Positions 12,301 to 22,834 of a DNA stretch of 64,000 nucleotides are shown here, in pieces. A program made the translations under genes and the position numbers. Location: the NCBI GenBank assembly GCA_030062745.1, contig CP099850.1, forward strand, positions 7,378,001 to 7,442,000, in the 5' to 3' direction. The first letter of the stretch is position 1. Each line of letters starts with the position of its first letter. Below the pieces are notes generated by a model. It was not told the DNA's origin, ran no database searches, and was given only the letters and a program-made list of their open reading frames with translations. This stretch comes from Capitulum mitella (Eukaryota; Arthropoda; Thecostraca; Pollicipedomorpha; Pollicipedidae).

Positions 12301-12700
12301 TTAGTGGATTCTTGAGGGAGAGACCATTGGGTCATGACCCTTCCCTTGGGTGCCGAATGCACCTCTGTAGGGAATGGTGATTGCTGCCTAATCAGGCGCC
12401 GAAGGTGTGCTATTGGCCGGCATTGACACGCTCTGGCGGCCCCTTATGCATGTAACATATGGTCCAGGACTTCCTTGGTAACTTCAGGGCGCCCCGAGAC
12501 ATAAAAGGGCGACGCCCAGATCCAGAATGCGACCACGTACCTGCGAGGGGGCCTCACGGATTATCCCTCACCTTATGAGGGTGTGCCTTGTAGCCATGGA
12601 GTAACGCCATGCAGCGGTATTGAACCTGAGTGATCTGAGTTCTGCTAGATTACGCTTATTCTGATATCCATGCCTTGGGATATGTGTATGTGTATGTAGT
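12301..12700 (+). other. possible LTR-like or promoter segment
   Basis: ACATAAAAGGGCGACGCC at about 12500-12517 is a TATA-like box in a mid-GC context, of the kind seen in U3/R regions of gypsy or BEL LTRs. I found no TG...CA boundaries, no target duplication, no primer-binding site and no gag or pol frame beside it. A solo LTR is a guess. Confidence 0.2.
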
Positions 12701-12859
12701 AACAACGCAAGTCCAGATCACGAAACAAAGCTATGTGAGGCCTCGAGTCAAATGCGATATACTCAAAACATTGGGTGCAAAAGAAGACCACTCATTCACA
12801 GCAGACTAAACACTACAGTCAGACGGCCAAACTCCAGAAAACGCACGAGCAGTAAATAC

Positions 12860-14045
12860 AAGCATCAGTCACATGGCGTCTTTTCAATTCGGCTTTAAAA
12901 TGTGTCAGGTCCAAGTGCCGCAAACTTTGGGCAAGGAGTTGAAATCGGTCACTGCATAATGTAAGAGTATTTGTCTCCCCGACTTGGTCCTGGTGGCCAG
13001 CACACAAAGTTAATAGCCATGCCTAATAGTATGATGATGAATGTTCCCTCTGAAAATCATTCATACCAGTTCAGGCTGCGATGTTGTTAAAATATTTTTC
13101 AAAGTCGTCACGGAATGACGCAGAAACATGTTCCTGGCAGGCAGCCAGTCGAGACTATTTCAAATGGCTCTGAAGTGCTGGAATTTTGTTCGGCCTGACA
13201 TCACGCGGGCAGCATGGTTCAGGATGCCTCGGAGCCTTTTTGTTTTGGTAGTATTACTTGCTCCATCAGTACTAAGCAATACCTAATGACGGAAAGCACC
13301 AGGTCATGAACCAGTTTCACCAGGACTGGCTGGGGAAGACTGTGCTTGCTACCATTAAGCTCAGCCAGCAAACCGGTGTATCTTCGCGTCACCTTGCCAG
13401 AGCGCGCAGGAAGACATGAACTGGTCAGATTGGACACCGAGGCTCTTTACAGTGGAAGAGCCAGTGATGTCGGTGCTGCAGAACTTAAAATGAATGGGAG
13501 ACTGGTTCTGAAGACTGAGAGTTCCGAGCGTGATGAAGTAGGTTTCTTTTGCATTGACTCTCAGTCTGTTTTTCCCGAGCCAGTTGGACAGGAGCGAAAA
13601 GTGACGTTCCATGGTGTTGGCCATCGCACCGAAATCGCTGGGTCTCCCGGAAACCAAGGTCTGAGCGTCTTCCGCATATTGAACTGTACTGGTGGCATGG
13701 TCGACGTAAAGCGGCAAATCATCGGCGTAAATCCAGAAAAGCAGGGGTGCGAGCACCGGTCTCTGATAGGTGCCGATCGAGTTCAAAGGAGCCTGGAGAC
13801 TACCTGACCTCTGGTTGCGGCACGCAACTGAACTTGTTGGCAGTAGTTCGTCATACAGGCTGCGAACCAACGCACATCGTTGTACAACTTAAGTTTCGCA
13901 AAAAAGAAGTCATGAAGTCAAGAGGTCAGTCAATGAGTATTATCACGTCGAAACGCTGTTCAGGAAGGCATACGAGAATGATTTCACGATGATCCATGGC
14001 ACTAAAAGCCTTGTCAAGAACGGTGAGCAAAGCTGTACCAGTGCG
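12860..14045 (-). pseudogene. non-LTR retrotransposon (LINE) reverse transcriptase relic
   Basis: The minus strand carries an eroded reverse transcriptase. From 5' to 3': TALLTVLDKAF and AMDH at about 13990-14030 (the AFDxVDH box with its Asp replaced by Ser); then the 13361-13870 frame with PVLAPLLFWIYADDLPL (residues 38-54, the PQGSVLGPLLF box), YAED (residues 65-68, the catalytic YADD with its first Asp changed to Glu), SNWLGKNRLRVNAKET (95-110) and VKSLGVQSDQFMS (141-153). A second frame at 13219-13437 continues with a LVHDLVLSVIRYC segment, and 12860-13007 gives a C-terminal RHLDLTHFKAELKRR segment. At least two frameshifts and several stops break it. Such boxes are typical of the CR1/Jockey group; the clade is not certain. 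Neither the endonuclease nor the 3' tail was recognised. Confidence 0.85.
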
Positions 14046-14599
14046 TTACCGATACATTAGGCCATTTTCAAAGCCATGTTCTGTGATTTTGCATTTTTGT
14101 GTACAATGTAACCCATTCTTTGTTCAACAAAAGGTCATAGTTTCTATTCAACCTGCCAAGAGATGTCCCTAAAGGTACCGTTACCTCTTGTGACCTTTCA
14201 AAGACCTAAAGAGGTCGATGACCTGGTCCGAACGTTTTGGGTATTCAAAACATTTTAATACGCGCACTGGAAGGGGCTCGTTTGTGCCCCCCCCCTCCAC
14301 CTGTTTTTTTAAAAATCTCGAGAACGGATCGGATCTGGTCGCTGATGCTTTTGGCATTTATGGCAATTGAATAATTCGTCTATGGACGCAAAAAAAGTCG
14401 AAAACTGGCCGGAAATTTCCGAAGGCTGAAACATTTGAAGTCAAACAAGCATAACGAAAATAACGGTTATCGCTGGCAAATGGGAACCCTGCGAAACGAC
14501 TAACGTTCTACATAAGATTATCGCTTGAACATAATCAGCCGACATCATTCGCGCTTAAGTTACGGATGTATCAAGACCAAAGCCAAAGTCAGTAAGGGC

Positions 14600-14875
14600 C
14601 AAGTTCATCAAAGGTCAAGGTCATCCAGCTTGTGAACTGGTCCAGATTTGCTTTGCAACATGTCGAGTTGCATGAAATATGCATTCAAAGACATTCAGAA
14701 AAACACGGTGCACTCAAAAACCGTGTGTGAACATTGATTCGCTTACATATACCATGGTCAGTGTAGGTCAAGGTAATCAAAGATCAAGGTTAGCTATTTT
14801 GTGACCTGGTCCAGATTTGCTTTATTGTGTCAGTTTGTATGAAATATGCATTCAGAATAAATGTTCAATATGTTC
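14600..14875. repeat. 169-bp tandem duplication
   Basis: The segment GGTCCAGATTTGCTTT starts at 14639 and again at 14808. Upstream AGGTCAAGGT and downstream GAAATATGCATTCA match at the same spacing of about 169. A more decayed relative (GATGACCTGGTCC) appears near 14217-14229. Confidence 0.75.
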
Positions 14876-15030
14876 GATTCAGTTCAATACAGTATCTTCA
14901 ATAAATAAAAATTCACTAATATATATATATATATATTTTTGCGTTTTGTAGAAGTCGTGTAATTGGGTTCATTATAACGAGAAAACTTTGGCAAAAGTAG
15001 TTGACGTAAAACTTTCTTCGGGTCAAAAAC

Positions 15031-15568
15031 TTAACCCTATTCCCGGCCGGGGGGACTGAGTTCGCCCCCTCGGGTTTTTTGCTTGCCAATTCCAGGATTT
15101 TTGACGTAGCTTCACGAAACTTGGTGACTTTTCATAGCTATCCTTTCTACGTGCCATGACAAAATTTCAAGGTTCTTTTTTGCTCAGGGGCGGAGCTAGG
15201 CGACGTTTTTGGGAGGCACCTCTGGCCATTTTGGCCATGTTGAGGGTAAAAGGAAAATGTCTGCCAAAAACAGATAGAACTTAAAACTTTATATGATGAA
15301 TAGCTAAATAGTTGGGTAATGTGCAGACATGATTTTGATTGTCGGAGTCACTTTACGAGTTCAGGTCAAGGTCAAAGCCAAAGTGTTTTTTTGCAATAAT
15401 TTTTGTGCCGTTTTTTCAAATGCCAAACCAGGAATATATATAACGTAAAAAGGTGCCCTCTACTTGTGTATCAAGCTTCAGCTTGATATCCTGCCGGATG
15501 TAGGGGCGAATCCGGCCCTCCCTGCCGGGAGTTGACCATACCGTCTAGCCCTCCGGGAATAGGGTTAA
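15031..15568 (+). mobile_element. TTAA-flanked element, copy B (internally deleted)
   Basis: It starts TTAACCCTATTCCCGG (15031) and ends CCGGGAATAGGGTTAA (15553-15568), a perfect 16-base terminal inverted repeat including the TTAA target. At 538 bases it is less than half the length of copies A, C and E. The left ~450 bases match the start of copy E, then jump near 15490 to the last ~80 bases of the family. It lacks the middle, including the DR1 site. It keeps a direct repeat of AGGTCA (15363-15374). Perfect ends suggest a recent insertion relative to its neighbours. Confidence 0.92.
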
Positions 15569-16114
15569 TCCAAGGTCAATGACCTCGCTCCACTTCTTTT
15601 GACCTTGTTTAGGTTACTAAACGCAAAAAGTTATTAAATGTACCGATGCTGGCTATTTTCACTGAAAATACGCGAAAACATGCGTTTAGCGCCCTTATTT
15701 ACACGCAAGCTACGCCAGCATCCCATGTTGCTCGAAATCTGATCTACAAAATATAAAATATGACGCCATAGGTCAATGACCTAACATAACCCCGACCTGA
15801 AATCCTCAGCCAAGACGCCAAATGAATGTAAATTTTCGTTTTTCACGTTTTAACGCTCAAACACTCATCCTTTTTCCCTTTCGTTCCAAAAGCCGTGAGG
15901 AATGGCCTATGCCGGCCGAGAAAGTAGTCGAAGTTTTTTGGGCAAAGTCTTTTGGGCCCCATTTGACCTTAAAGACATTGGCCTAGGGCCATGAAAATTG
16001 CACACGATGTAAATCTTTATAATCCTACCCTACCCATACCATTTGATGTCGCTAGCTCTTGCTGCTTCCGAGATCGGAGGGCTGCACTTTTGTGCCCCCT
16101 CCAGTGCGCATTAG

Positions 16115-16935
16115 CGAGAAACCCCTCCCACTGCGCATGTTAAACATGGTGGAGAAATGCGAATGGCAGGCACCATCTGTTTCGCCTTGAAGAGTGAGAA
16201 GGGGTAAGGACAGATCGCATCAATTTGAAACAACGTTTTGCGTTTACTTCATTATTTGCCACCGACCTGCCAACCACTCGAATTCCAATGCTAAACCTGA
16301 TCTAAGATGCGTCTTTGACCTGACTTCGGATCATCATTGGCTTCAAAATTAATCTTGATGTGCCAGGAGCATGATGAAAGCATTATGGATGCTTACCAGC
16401 TTAGGGCATTTATCTGAAAACTGAATCTGAAAACTATATCTGAAAACTATCACGGCAGCTCAGTTCTGATCTTCTTTCTGGTTGCTCTTCGCTAGTCTTT
16501 CTTACCGCTTTCGCTTGAGGCTTGGAAATTGCGTTCCGGGCAAGATGCGTTGAAACCCGAGCTGAATAGATAATTTGAGTGTTTTGTTTATAAAAAAAAC
16601 ATCCGGGACTTCGGCGGATTTTGACGCATGCAAGCAGACTCACTGTCATTCTGGGTTTTGCGCACTAGTGAGACGGTTGGCCGTGACTTGGTTATATGGT
16701 AAGTCGTAGTTAATTATCTTTTTTCGTGCTTTGCGACATATTACCAGAGTACATTGGAACTAATCTTGCCGAGAGTGAAAGCCGCTTGTTTGCCGCCACG
16801 CGAGTGTCAAATATGTATCCACTTCTCTTGTTAATTCCAACACTTTTGGCTAAGTTTCCATTGCGGTACACCGTATTGCTTTAAATGATGCGCTTTTCAA
16901 ACAATTCTCAGACATTCTGATTTAGGATCTTCCGG
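16115..16935. other. no gene recognised
   Basis: ACTGCGCATG near 16131-16140 echoes the right end of the preceding element, as if a second, decayed end lay there. Nothing else is recognisable. Confidence 0.55.
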
Positions 16936-16939
16936 TTTA

Positions 16940-17260
16940 GTTAAGCGCAGTGTCGGCGTTGAGCGAGCGGGCGTTGGTCGGCCTGAAGCTGCTGCCCTCC
17001 CCCCCCTCCCCACACTGAAGCGTCATTGCTGGCTGTTCCTGCTCACGGGCGACTCCGTGGGGGAACTTGGCGTCGACGTGGACGACTTCCGTCGCCCAGG
17101 AGCCCGCCATCGGCTGCTGGAGGCACGGCTCGGCGCCGCCCTTGGCGGCAGAGCTGCGAGGGCGGCTGGCTGCAGGGCGACGGCGGCGGCGACACCGAGC
17201 ATGTCCTAGCGCCGCCGCCGCTGCCGGATCCCTTTGTCGTGGACGCTGTAGATGACCTTG
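16940..17260. other. GC-rich block
   Basis: CpG-rich, with GGCGGCGGCG-type runs near 17180-17225 and frames open in several phases. I recognise no domain and no defensible start. Confidence 0.55.
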
Positions 17261-17479
17261 TATTTGCAGACGATGTAGGGCTCCTTGTGGAGTGCTTTTC
17301 TTTGAAAACATACAGATGCATCGCTTTTAAGCAGGGCTTTGGCGTTTTTTGCCCAAAATGAGATGAGTGAAATGAACAGAATATGGATTACGTGAGAATG
17401 TCTGATTAACATTTAGACCTATTCCCATTCTCTGTCGAAGCTGGTAAACGAAATCAAAAGCATCCATCAATGTCCTAGA

Positions 17480-17830
17480 ACCCATTGTGCAAGCTCATTG
17501 GAGAACCATTATCGGTCTTTGAGACCAAAGTCTGATTGCAGTGGTTGCAGTTGAGGTCACGGCTGAAAATCGGCATTATCTGATCCTAAAAACTGGTTTT
17601 AAAAACACCGTTATCCCATGTAACCAAAAAGTGGACCTAAAACCCGTGGTCTTTTTCCCCGTGGAGAAATAAAACCGAAAATTGGTCTTTGAGACCAAGA
17701 AGAGTTCTCGCTTTCTTCCCAGTGTGCCTCAGTATATTTTCCTATGGAGAAATAAGGCCGGACATTGATCTCTGAGACGCAGAAACGTCCTCACTTTTTC
17801 GCAGTGAACCGCAACTGCTTTACGATTTTT
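17480..17830. repeat. ~83-bp diverged tandem array
   Basis: TGGAGAAATAA occurs at 17662 and 17745, and TTGGAGAACC at 17499 fits two periods upstream. The partly palindromic GGTCTTTGAGACC lies at 17514-17526 and 17685-17697, with GATCTCTGAGACG near 17768. Some four units are present, diverged, with indels. Confidence 0.6.
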
Positions 17831-20559
17831 TGAAACGTCACTTTTATGTACATATCTCCATAGAAACGTGAGCAATGGAACCAATGACGTCCTTTTGTCT
17901 TCCTTGTTACTCTGTCTCCTGCGCTCAGCTAAAAGCTTCCTTAGAATTTTTTCGTTATATTGGGACAAAAACGAAGCAAACTTCGCGTGCTTTTTCCTCG
18001 TTACTTTCGACAAGGGGTACTCCATGCTGTCATTAAGAAAACTTGACATCATGGTAGTCAGACGAGGGTATGACTTACACCAGAACCTAAAAAGTCAATA
18101 AAGTCTTGTTTTACAGGGTTTTATCCCAAGAGAACGACGAGTTAGTATTAGTCGCGAACGACTCCAACATGTGCGTCATTATCAATTAACAAATGTATTG
18201 CCAAGGCTTGACCAAGATTTGGGCGTTGCGCACATGTGACGGAGCGAATAATGAGCGAGCTATTTTAAGTCATGGTTTAGGTAGGCATCAATATCCTGAT
18301 TACGCAACAATGTTCACAGTCAGGTGAGACCATGGGAAGCTGATCCGTTTAGCACGGATTTCATTCATATTATTGTTGACTGGCTCTCTTTTCCTGGTTT
18401 CATGGCAACGCACTGTTATCAGAAAACGCATTTTAAGTCGTCGCTCAACTACCGCTTAACTGATTACAATAGACATGAATTTAGGTGTTATGCGTAATAA
18501 CACAATCCTTAGCTTTTGCCATTTATTGCCACTGAATTGGAAACGGCCGAAGATCAGGCAGTCGTCAGCCAGACAACAAGCATCGACATTGACAAGCAAC
18601 GGCTGCAACCATTTTCGCAACAGGATCTATTAGAAACCAATGCAAGACGTGCCGCGGACACTGCGAAAAAGTAACCTTGTTTCCGTTAAAATTTTAGAAT
18701 TTTTGATCCATTATTAAATCTTTCTGTTTGCAACAACATCAGCTGGTAACCCAAGTAACGCTAAAAATTAAAATGCTAAGAAACCCGGCAAGGCAGATAT
18801 TACCATTGCTACACGCCTGGTGCCGTCCAGCCCGTCAACCCCGTTTAACACGACACAGCGCTGATCCGCCACCTGCCCAGAAGACTTGAGAACTACCATG
18901 TGGCAGGATGCACATGTCGGCGGATTTCGTCAGCTAATTGACTTGCAGCCTGCGAGATGTTCGGCACATGGCTTATGGCCATTATGATTGACAGCCTTTA
19001 TGCCCAAAATGTGCGAGGCAAAGAAAACACCGGAAGCCTTTGCTTTTGCATACCTTTGTGAGAATACGGACAGATAGCACATCGACGTCAGGGGAGCTAC
19101 TTTCCCATAGGCTTAGCATATCGACATAAGGAAACCTTGCCGGCTGTCTCGGGTAATTCCCCTTTGACGAATGCATTTTCACCGTGGAGACTGATAGCAA
19201 CGCATGGTGTCAAGCTCTTCAACAGATGTTTTGCCCATTTCCTCGGTATATCCACAGACTTCTCTGAAAGTAGCCTGGAAAGCGCTGGGTGTTTTATTTT
19301 TTGGTCACGGATGCCAATTTTAGTCAGCGGTAACGAAAAACTAAATATTGAAAGATGCATTTCCTAATTTGCAGATTTGTATGTTAAATATCAATCAGGA
19401 TCATTACCATTTTTTTAATGCCACAGCAGAAATCCTGGATGGGTTTTTCGAAGTCTTAATGTCACAGGCATCCTTGTCATGTTGTCAAAGTATAAGATTT
19501 TCTATACGATTTCGCTAAATTAATTGCTTTCGGTACAAGTCCCAGTTCCACTACGAAGTTTTATTCCGTACATGTCACGGTTTATCAATGTCGTTTCTAA
19601 AGCTAAATCGTTTTTTTGCTCCTTTCGTTTTTTTGATGCTTGTATATTTTGCGCTAGAAATAAAAACAAAAGCAAATCTGTTACACCCAAATTCAAAAGT
19701 ATTTCCTGTAGTACGAGTTTTGACTATAATAAATGACATAGGCAATACGCAGAGGCACACTCAGGGTTTTGTTTTGGGGACTCGGAGGCATGATAGCGGG
19801 CCCCTCCTGCCTCCATCTGAAGCCCTCGGATTTCAGTCACTCTTTCAGTCACTATTTTTGGTCCAGTCATATACTTCACCACAATATTTCATCTCACGAG
19901 TCACGATTATTGCGGTGTACTGGGTATGGGCAGTACCTCACAATCAAATGACTGTGGAGATGGTATCCCACGTACCCGATGATGGCGCCGCCCGTGAGGT
20001 ATCATCGTTTTTTTTTTATTTATCAGCGTTCGTCTTTCTAAAACAGTTCTGACCCTGCAACATTCTGTAAACAGTCGCATCAGAATGGCTAATTGCTGGA
20101 CCACACTTGGACCTGTGAGACATAATGTCTATTCAAGATCGTCAGTTGCAGATACGGATTTTGGCATAGTGACAATGACCACCTATATTTTCGGAGCAGA
20201 AGTGGTTGCCATTTCATGTGATGTTTCGCCTCATTCGGGTTTCCAGGGCAAAACCAGGATGAACCCTGTAATCCTTACGCATATTGTCCTTGATATCTCG
20301 TTTGTTGTTTGAGACCCGTGCGGATTAGTTCGATTCTGCACAGGTTCTAAATGACATACGTGTTATGATGATCTGATAGCGTGATGCTCAGTTTTATTCC
20401 AAAGGTTTAACACCATCAGTTACAGCTAAAACGTTTTTCCCATGCCAGTTTTCTGAAGGCTTTGGTCGCGCGAGGATTCAAGCGATTGAAGCACCGGCTG
20501 ACCATCACTACCTGACACAGAGCACTGGCTGACAGTCGCAGTCGCGGAGCAGTCGGCCG
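17831..20559. other. no gene recognised
   Basis: The longest frame (19588-20052, 154 codons) begins with hydrophobic residues but has no recognisable family features or supporting context. No repeats or RNA genes were noticed. Confidence 0.5.
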
Positions 20560-20840
20560 ATTGTCCTGCCAGTTCACAAACAATCAGACGTTTGCGCCGA
20601 CTGTTGATTCGGGGCGCGCGCGGATTTGCCGGTAAATTTCAGACTGGTCCTCGCAGGAATACCGATGAGGCGGGCTGCCGGCCGGGTGACCGCCAGCTGG
20701 CGGCAGGCGGTGCCGCACACGACGCCGGCGCCGGTGCGTTTGGGCAGCTGCCGTCGTGAGCAGCTGGTCAGAATCTTTGTCCCCGGAACCGGGCCGTCCT
20801 GCCGCCGCACTGTTCCGCGCCGTGTCTCGCTGTTTTTTTT
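20560..20840. other. GC-rich block
   Basis: CpG-rich, with Arg/Ala-rich open frames on both strands, and no recognised domain. It runs directly into a GATC-rich cluster. Confidence 0.5.
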
Positions 20841-20880
20841 TTGCGAGTGGTTTGCAGACATGTGCCAAAATCGCAAAAAA

Positions 20881-20991
20881 GATCCCGAGATCGGATCCCT
20901 AAGATCTGGACCCGGAATCTTCTGAGATCCGGGATCTTCTTTTAAATTTCGCCGAAAGATCTCCTGGGATCTTGGATCTTTTTCTGAGATC
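20881..20991. repeat. GATC-dense cluster
   Basis: Ten GATC tetramers lie in 111 bases (20881, 20889, 20894, 20903, 20926, 20933, 20958, 20968, 20975 and 20988). Many sit in GGATCTT or GAGATCC contexts, so the stretch looks like a diverged short tandem repeat. In one minus-strand frame it gives two related peptides (EKDPRSQEI and KEDPGSQKI), which also argues for duplication. Confidence 0.8.
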
Positions 20992-22834
20992 AAGGCACAT
21001 GTCTGGTGATTCACTTTGATAAGAATGAATCGATGTAATGGCCCAGCAATGCGCGCAGCACGTTTTGCTCGAAAGTTTACCACGACCACCCTGCCACGAG
21101 GCGAAAATGAGAGTTTGTAACCTCCAGCCGAAGACTTCAATTATTTCCTCGGCCACGTAATGTTATGGGCTCGAACATGTCACTCAGCCCCGTTTGTTAG
21201 CTGACAGGCAAAGGTATGGCTGCGAGCTCATTGGCCCCAGTGTCACGGGGTTCTGACTCCCTCCTAATCATTTTGCCAGCAATCACGCTATGTTTTCATG
21301 CTCAGTACTGAAAATGTTTGAATCTTGCCAGCGATGCGCCTAAATTGGCAGCATAATGAATCGCACAGATTCACTGGACAAGACTTAGTCAAAGCCCGGT
21401 TCAGGACGCTTCCAACACGTCTCCCGAATGGTCGAGCGCCGCCATGTTCAGGCAAACATGTGTCATGATTATGCCGAGTCAGGAGATATGGGTTTGTTTA
21501 CAGCATGGGACTGGCGAACTGGCCGTCGGACGAAGCGAATTGCCATGCTGGGGGTGCCACGGCTAAAACATCACGCGGGCCAGAAGAGACATGCTGTGAT
21601 CGTGCTCGGCAAAAGCAATGCATACATTTAGACCGGCTAGACGCAAGATTACTTGACATAGACTGGACATCTGGCCAACGTCGTGGTGCCAGTCCAACAA
21701 CCGGGGTTCTGCCCTACAAGGCGGACATGAATCCAAATGAGGTTCATCGGTGATTTCCATTGTACAAGGTCAGCCGGCGTGATCCTCGATCATTCATACA
21801 TCGCAGACAAGAGTTTCCATCGTAACATTGATTCAAGAAAATCGAGCTACGTTATGCAGGTGGCATTTCTGCAAATGTGTTGTTACTTCTCCAGTAGGGC
21901 TGAACCGGGAGAAGTGGGACGCCCAATGTCGCCTTTCACCTTCTGTTTCAGGCAGAGTTTCTTTTTTATAGCAATCTTACCTTTTTAGATGTCATTGTCT
22001 TGCCTGACCAAACCACTATGAGGATACTGAGCTTTATAATGGTAGGAAAGATATTGGCTAATTTTTTGAAAGCGCGAAAAAAACGTGTTTCCAAAAGGAG
22101 AGATGGAACAGATCGGGGAGAAATGGGACACGACGTGGGGAGAATTGGGACTTGTAAGGCAGGCATGAGACAGCAGATTATGTAAGACCTTTTATGGGCA
22201 TACGTGTTCCAATATGTCCTACTGTAAATAAGAAACAAAAATGAGTAATAAATAGTCCTTTTATCGACACCAGTGATTTCTCACCTGAAACAGCTGTAAT
22301 TCCGGCTCATTCAAGAGACCGTTTTCACTGGATATACTGAGTCATAGGGGTCCAATATGCTTATTTATATAAATTGTTTAAAAACAGTAAACAAATATTG
22401 TCATTTATCTGCCTCAGCGGATATTGCCACCATTCTACATATGATCACTCTAGCTCTCTAAGAGTTGAAAATAGACAAACGTTAAATATTAAAGAAAAAT
22501 AGACAATTTGAGCAGTAAATAGATATGTAACTACGTCGCAACTTCCTTGTCATTCATGTTTGACATCGTAAAAGAGCTGTGCAAGCCAGTGCCAAAAATA
22601 CTAAAAAATATCCCCGAAAATCTTGGTGAAAAGTTTCGGAAACAATCATTTCATACTCTTCATTGCAATACAGCTTTTGCTCAAGCTCATTGTCGTATAC
22701 TTTGGATTGTTGTTGTCGCTGCTCATCGTTGTGTTAATATTGCAGAGTTGCTCATCGTTGTGTTAATACTGAGAAATATAACAGGCAGCCTCATGACAGA
22801 CAATGTCTTTTCGTGCTTCAGAGCACCGAGCGTT
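20992..22834. other. no gene recognised; GGGAGAANTGGGAC motifs
   Basis: The motif GGGAGAARTGGGAC or a close variant occurs at 21907-21920, 22116-22129 and 22138-22151, to the left of the pogo-type pseudogene. Near-copies recur to its right at 25199. Otherwise anonymous and AT-rich. Confidence 0.5.

Larger units (their letters stand above)
14256..16114. mobile_element. candidate TA-bounded element with inverted ends
   Basis: The left end reads TAATACGCGCACTGGAAGGG (14256-14275). The right end, reverse-complemented, reads CTAATGCGCACTGGAGGGGG (16095-16114). After these, both ends continue with GTGC, a C-rich stretch and ATCTCG in the same order. The inverted ends are imperfect but clear for about 20 bases, and TA dinucleotides flank them. 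No transposase is visible. The interior carries a 169-bp tandem duplication, a short AT run (14918-14937) and a nested TTAA element (15031-15568). A Tc1/mariner-like non-autonomous element is one reading. Confidence 0.45.

Noticed and set aside
19588..20052. 154-codon plus frame with a hydrophobic N-terminus
   Set aside because: No family features beyond the hydrophobic start, no supporting neighbours, and T-rich low-complexity ends (19608-19640 and 20010-20018).
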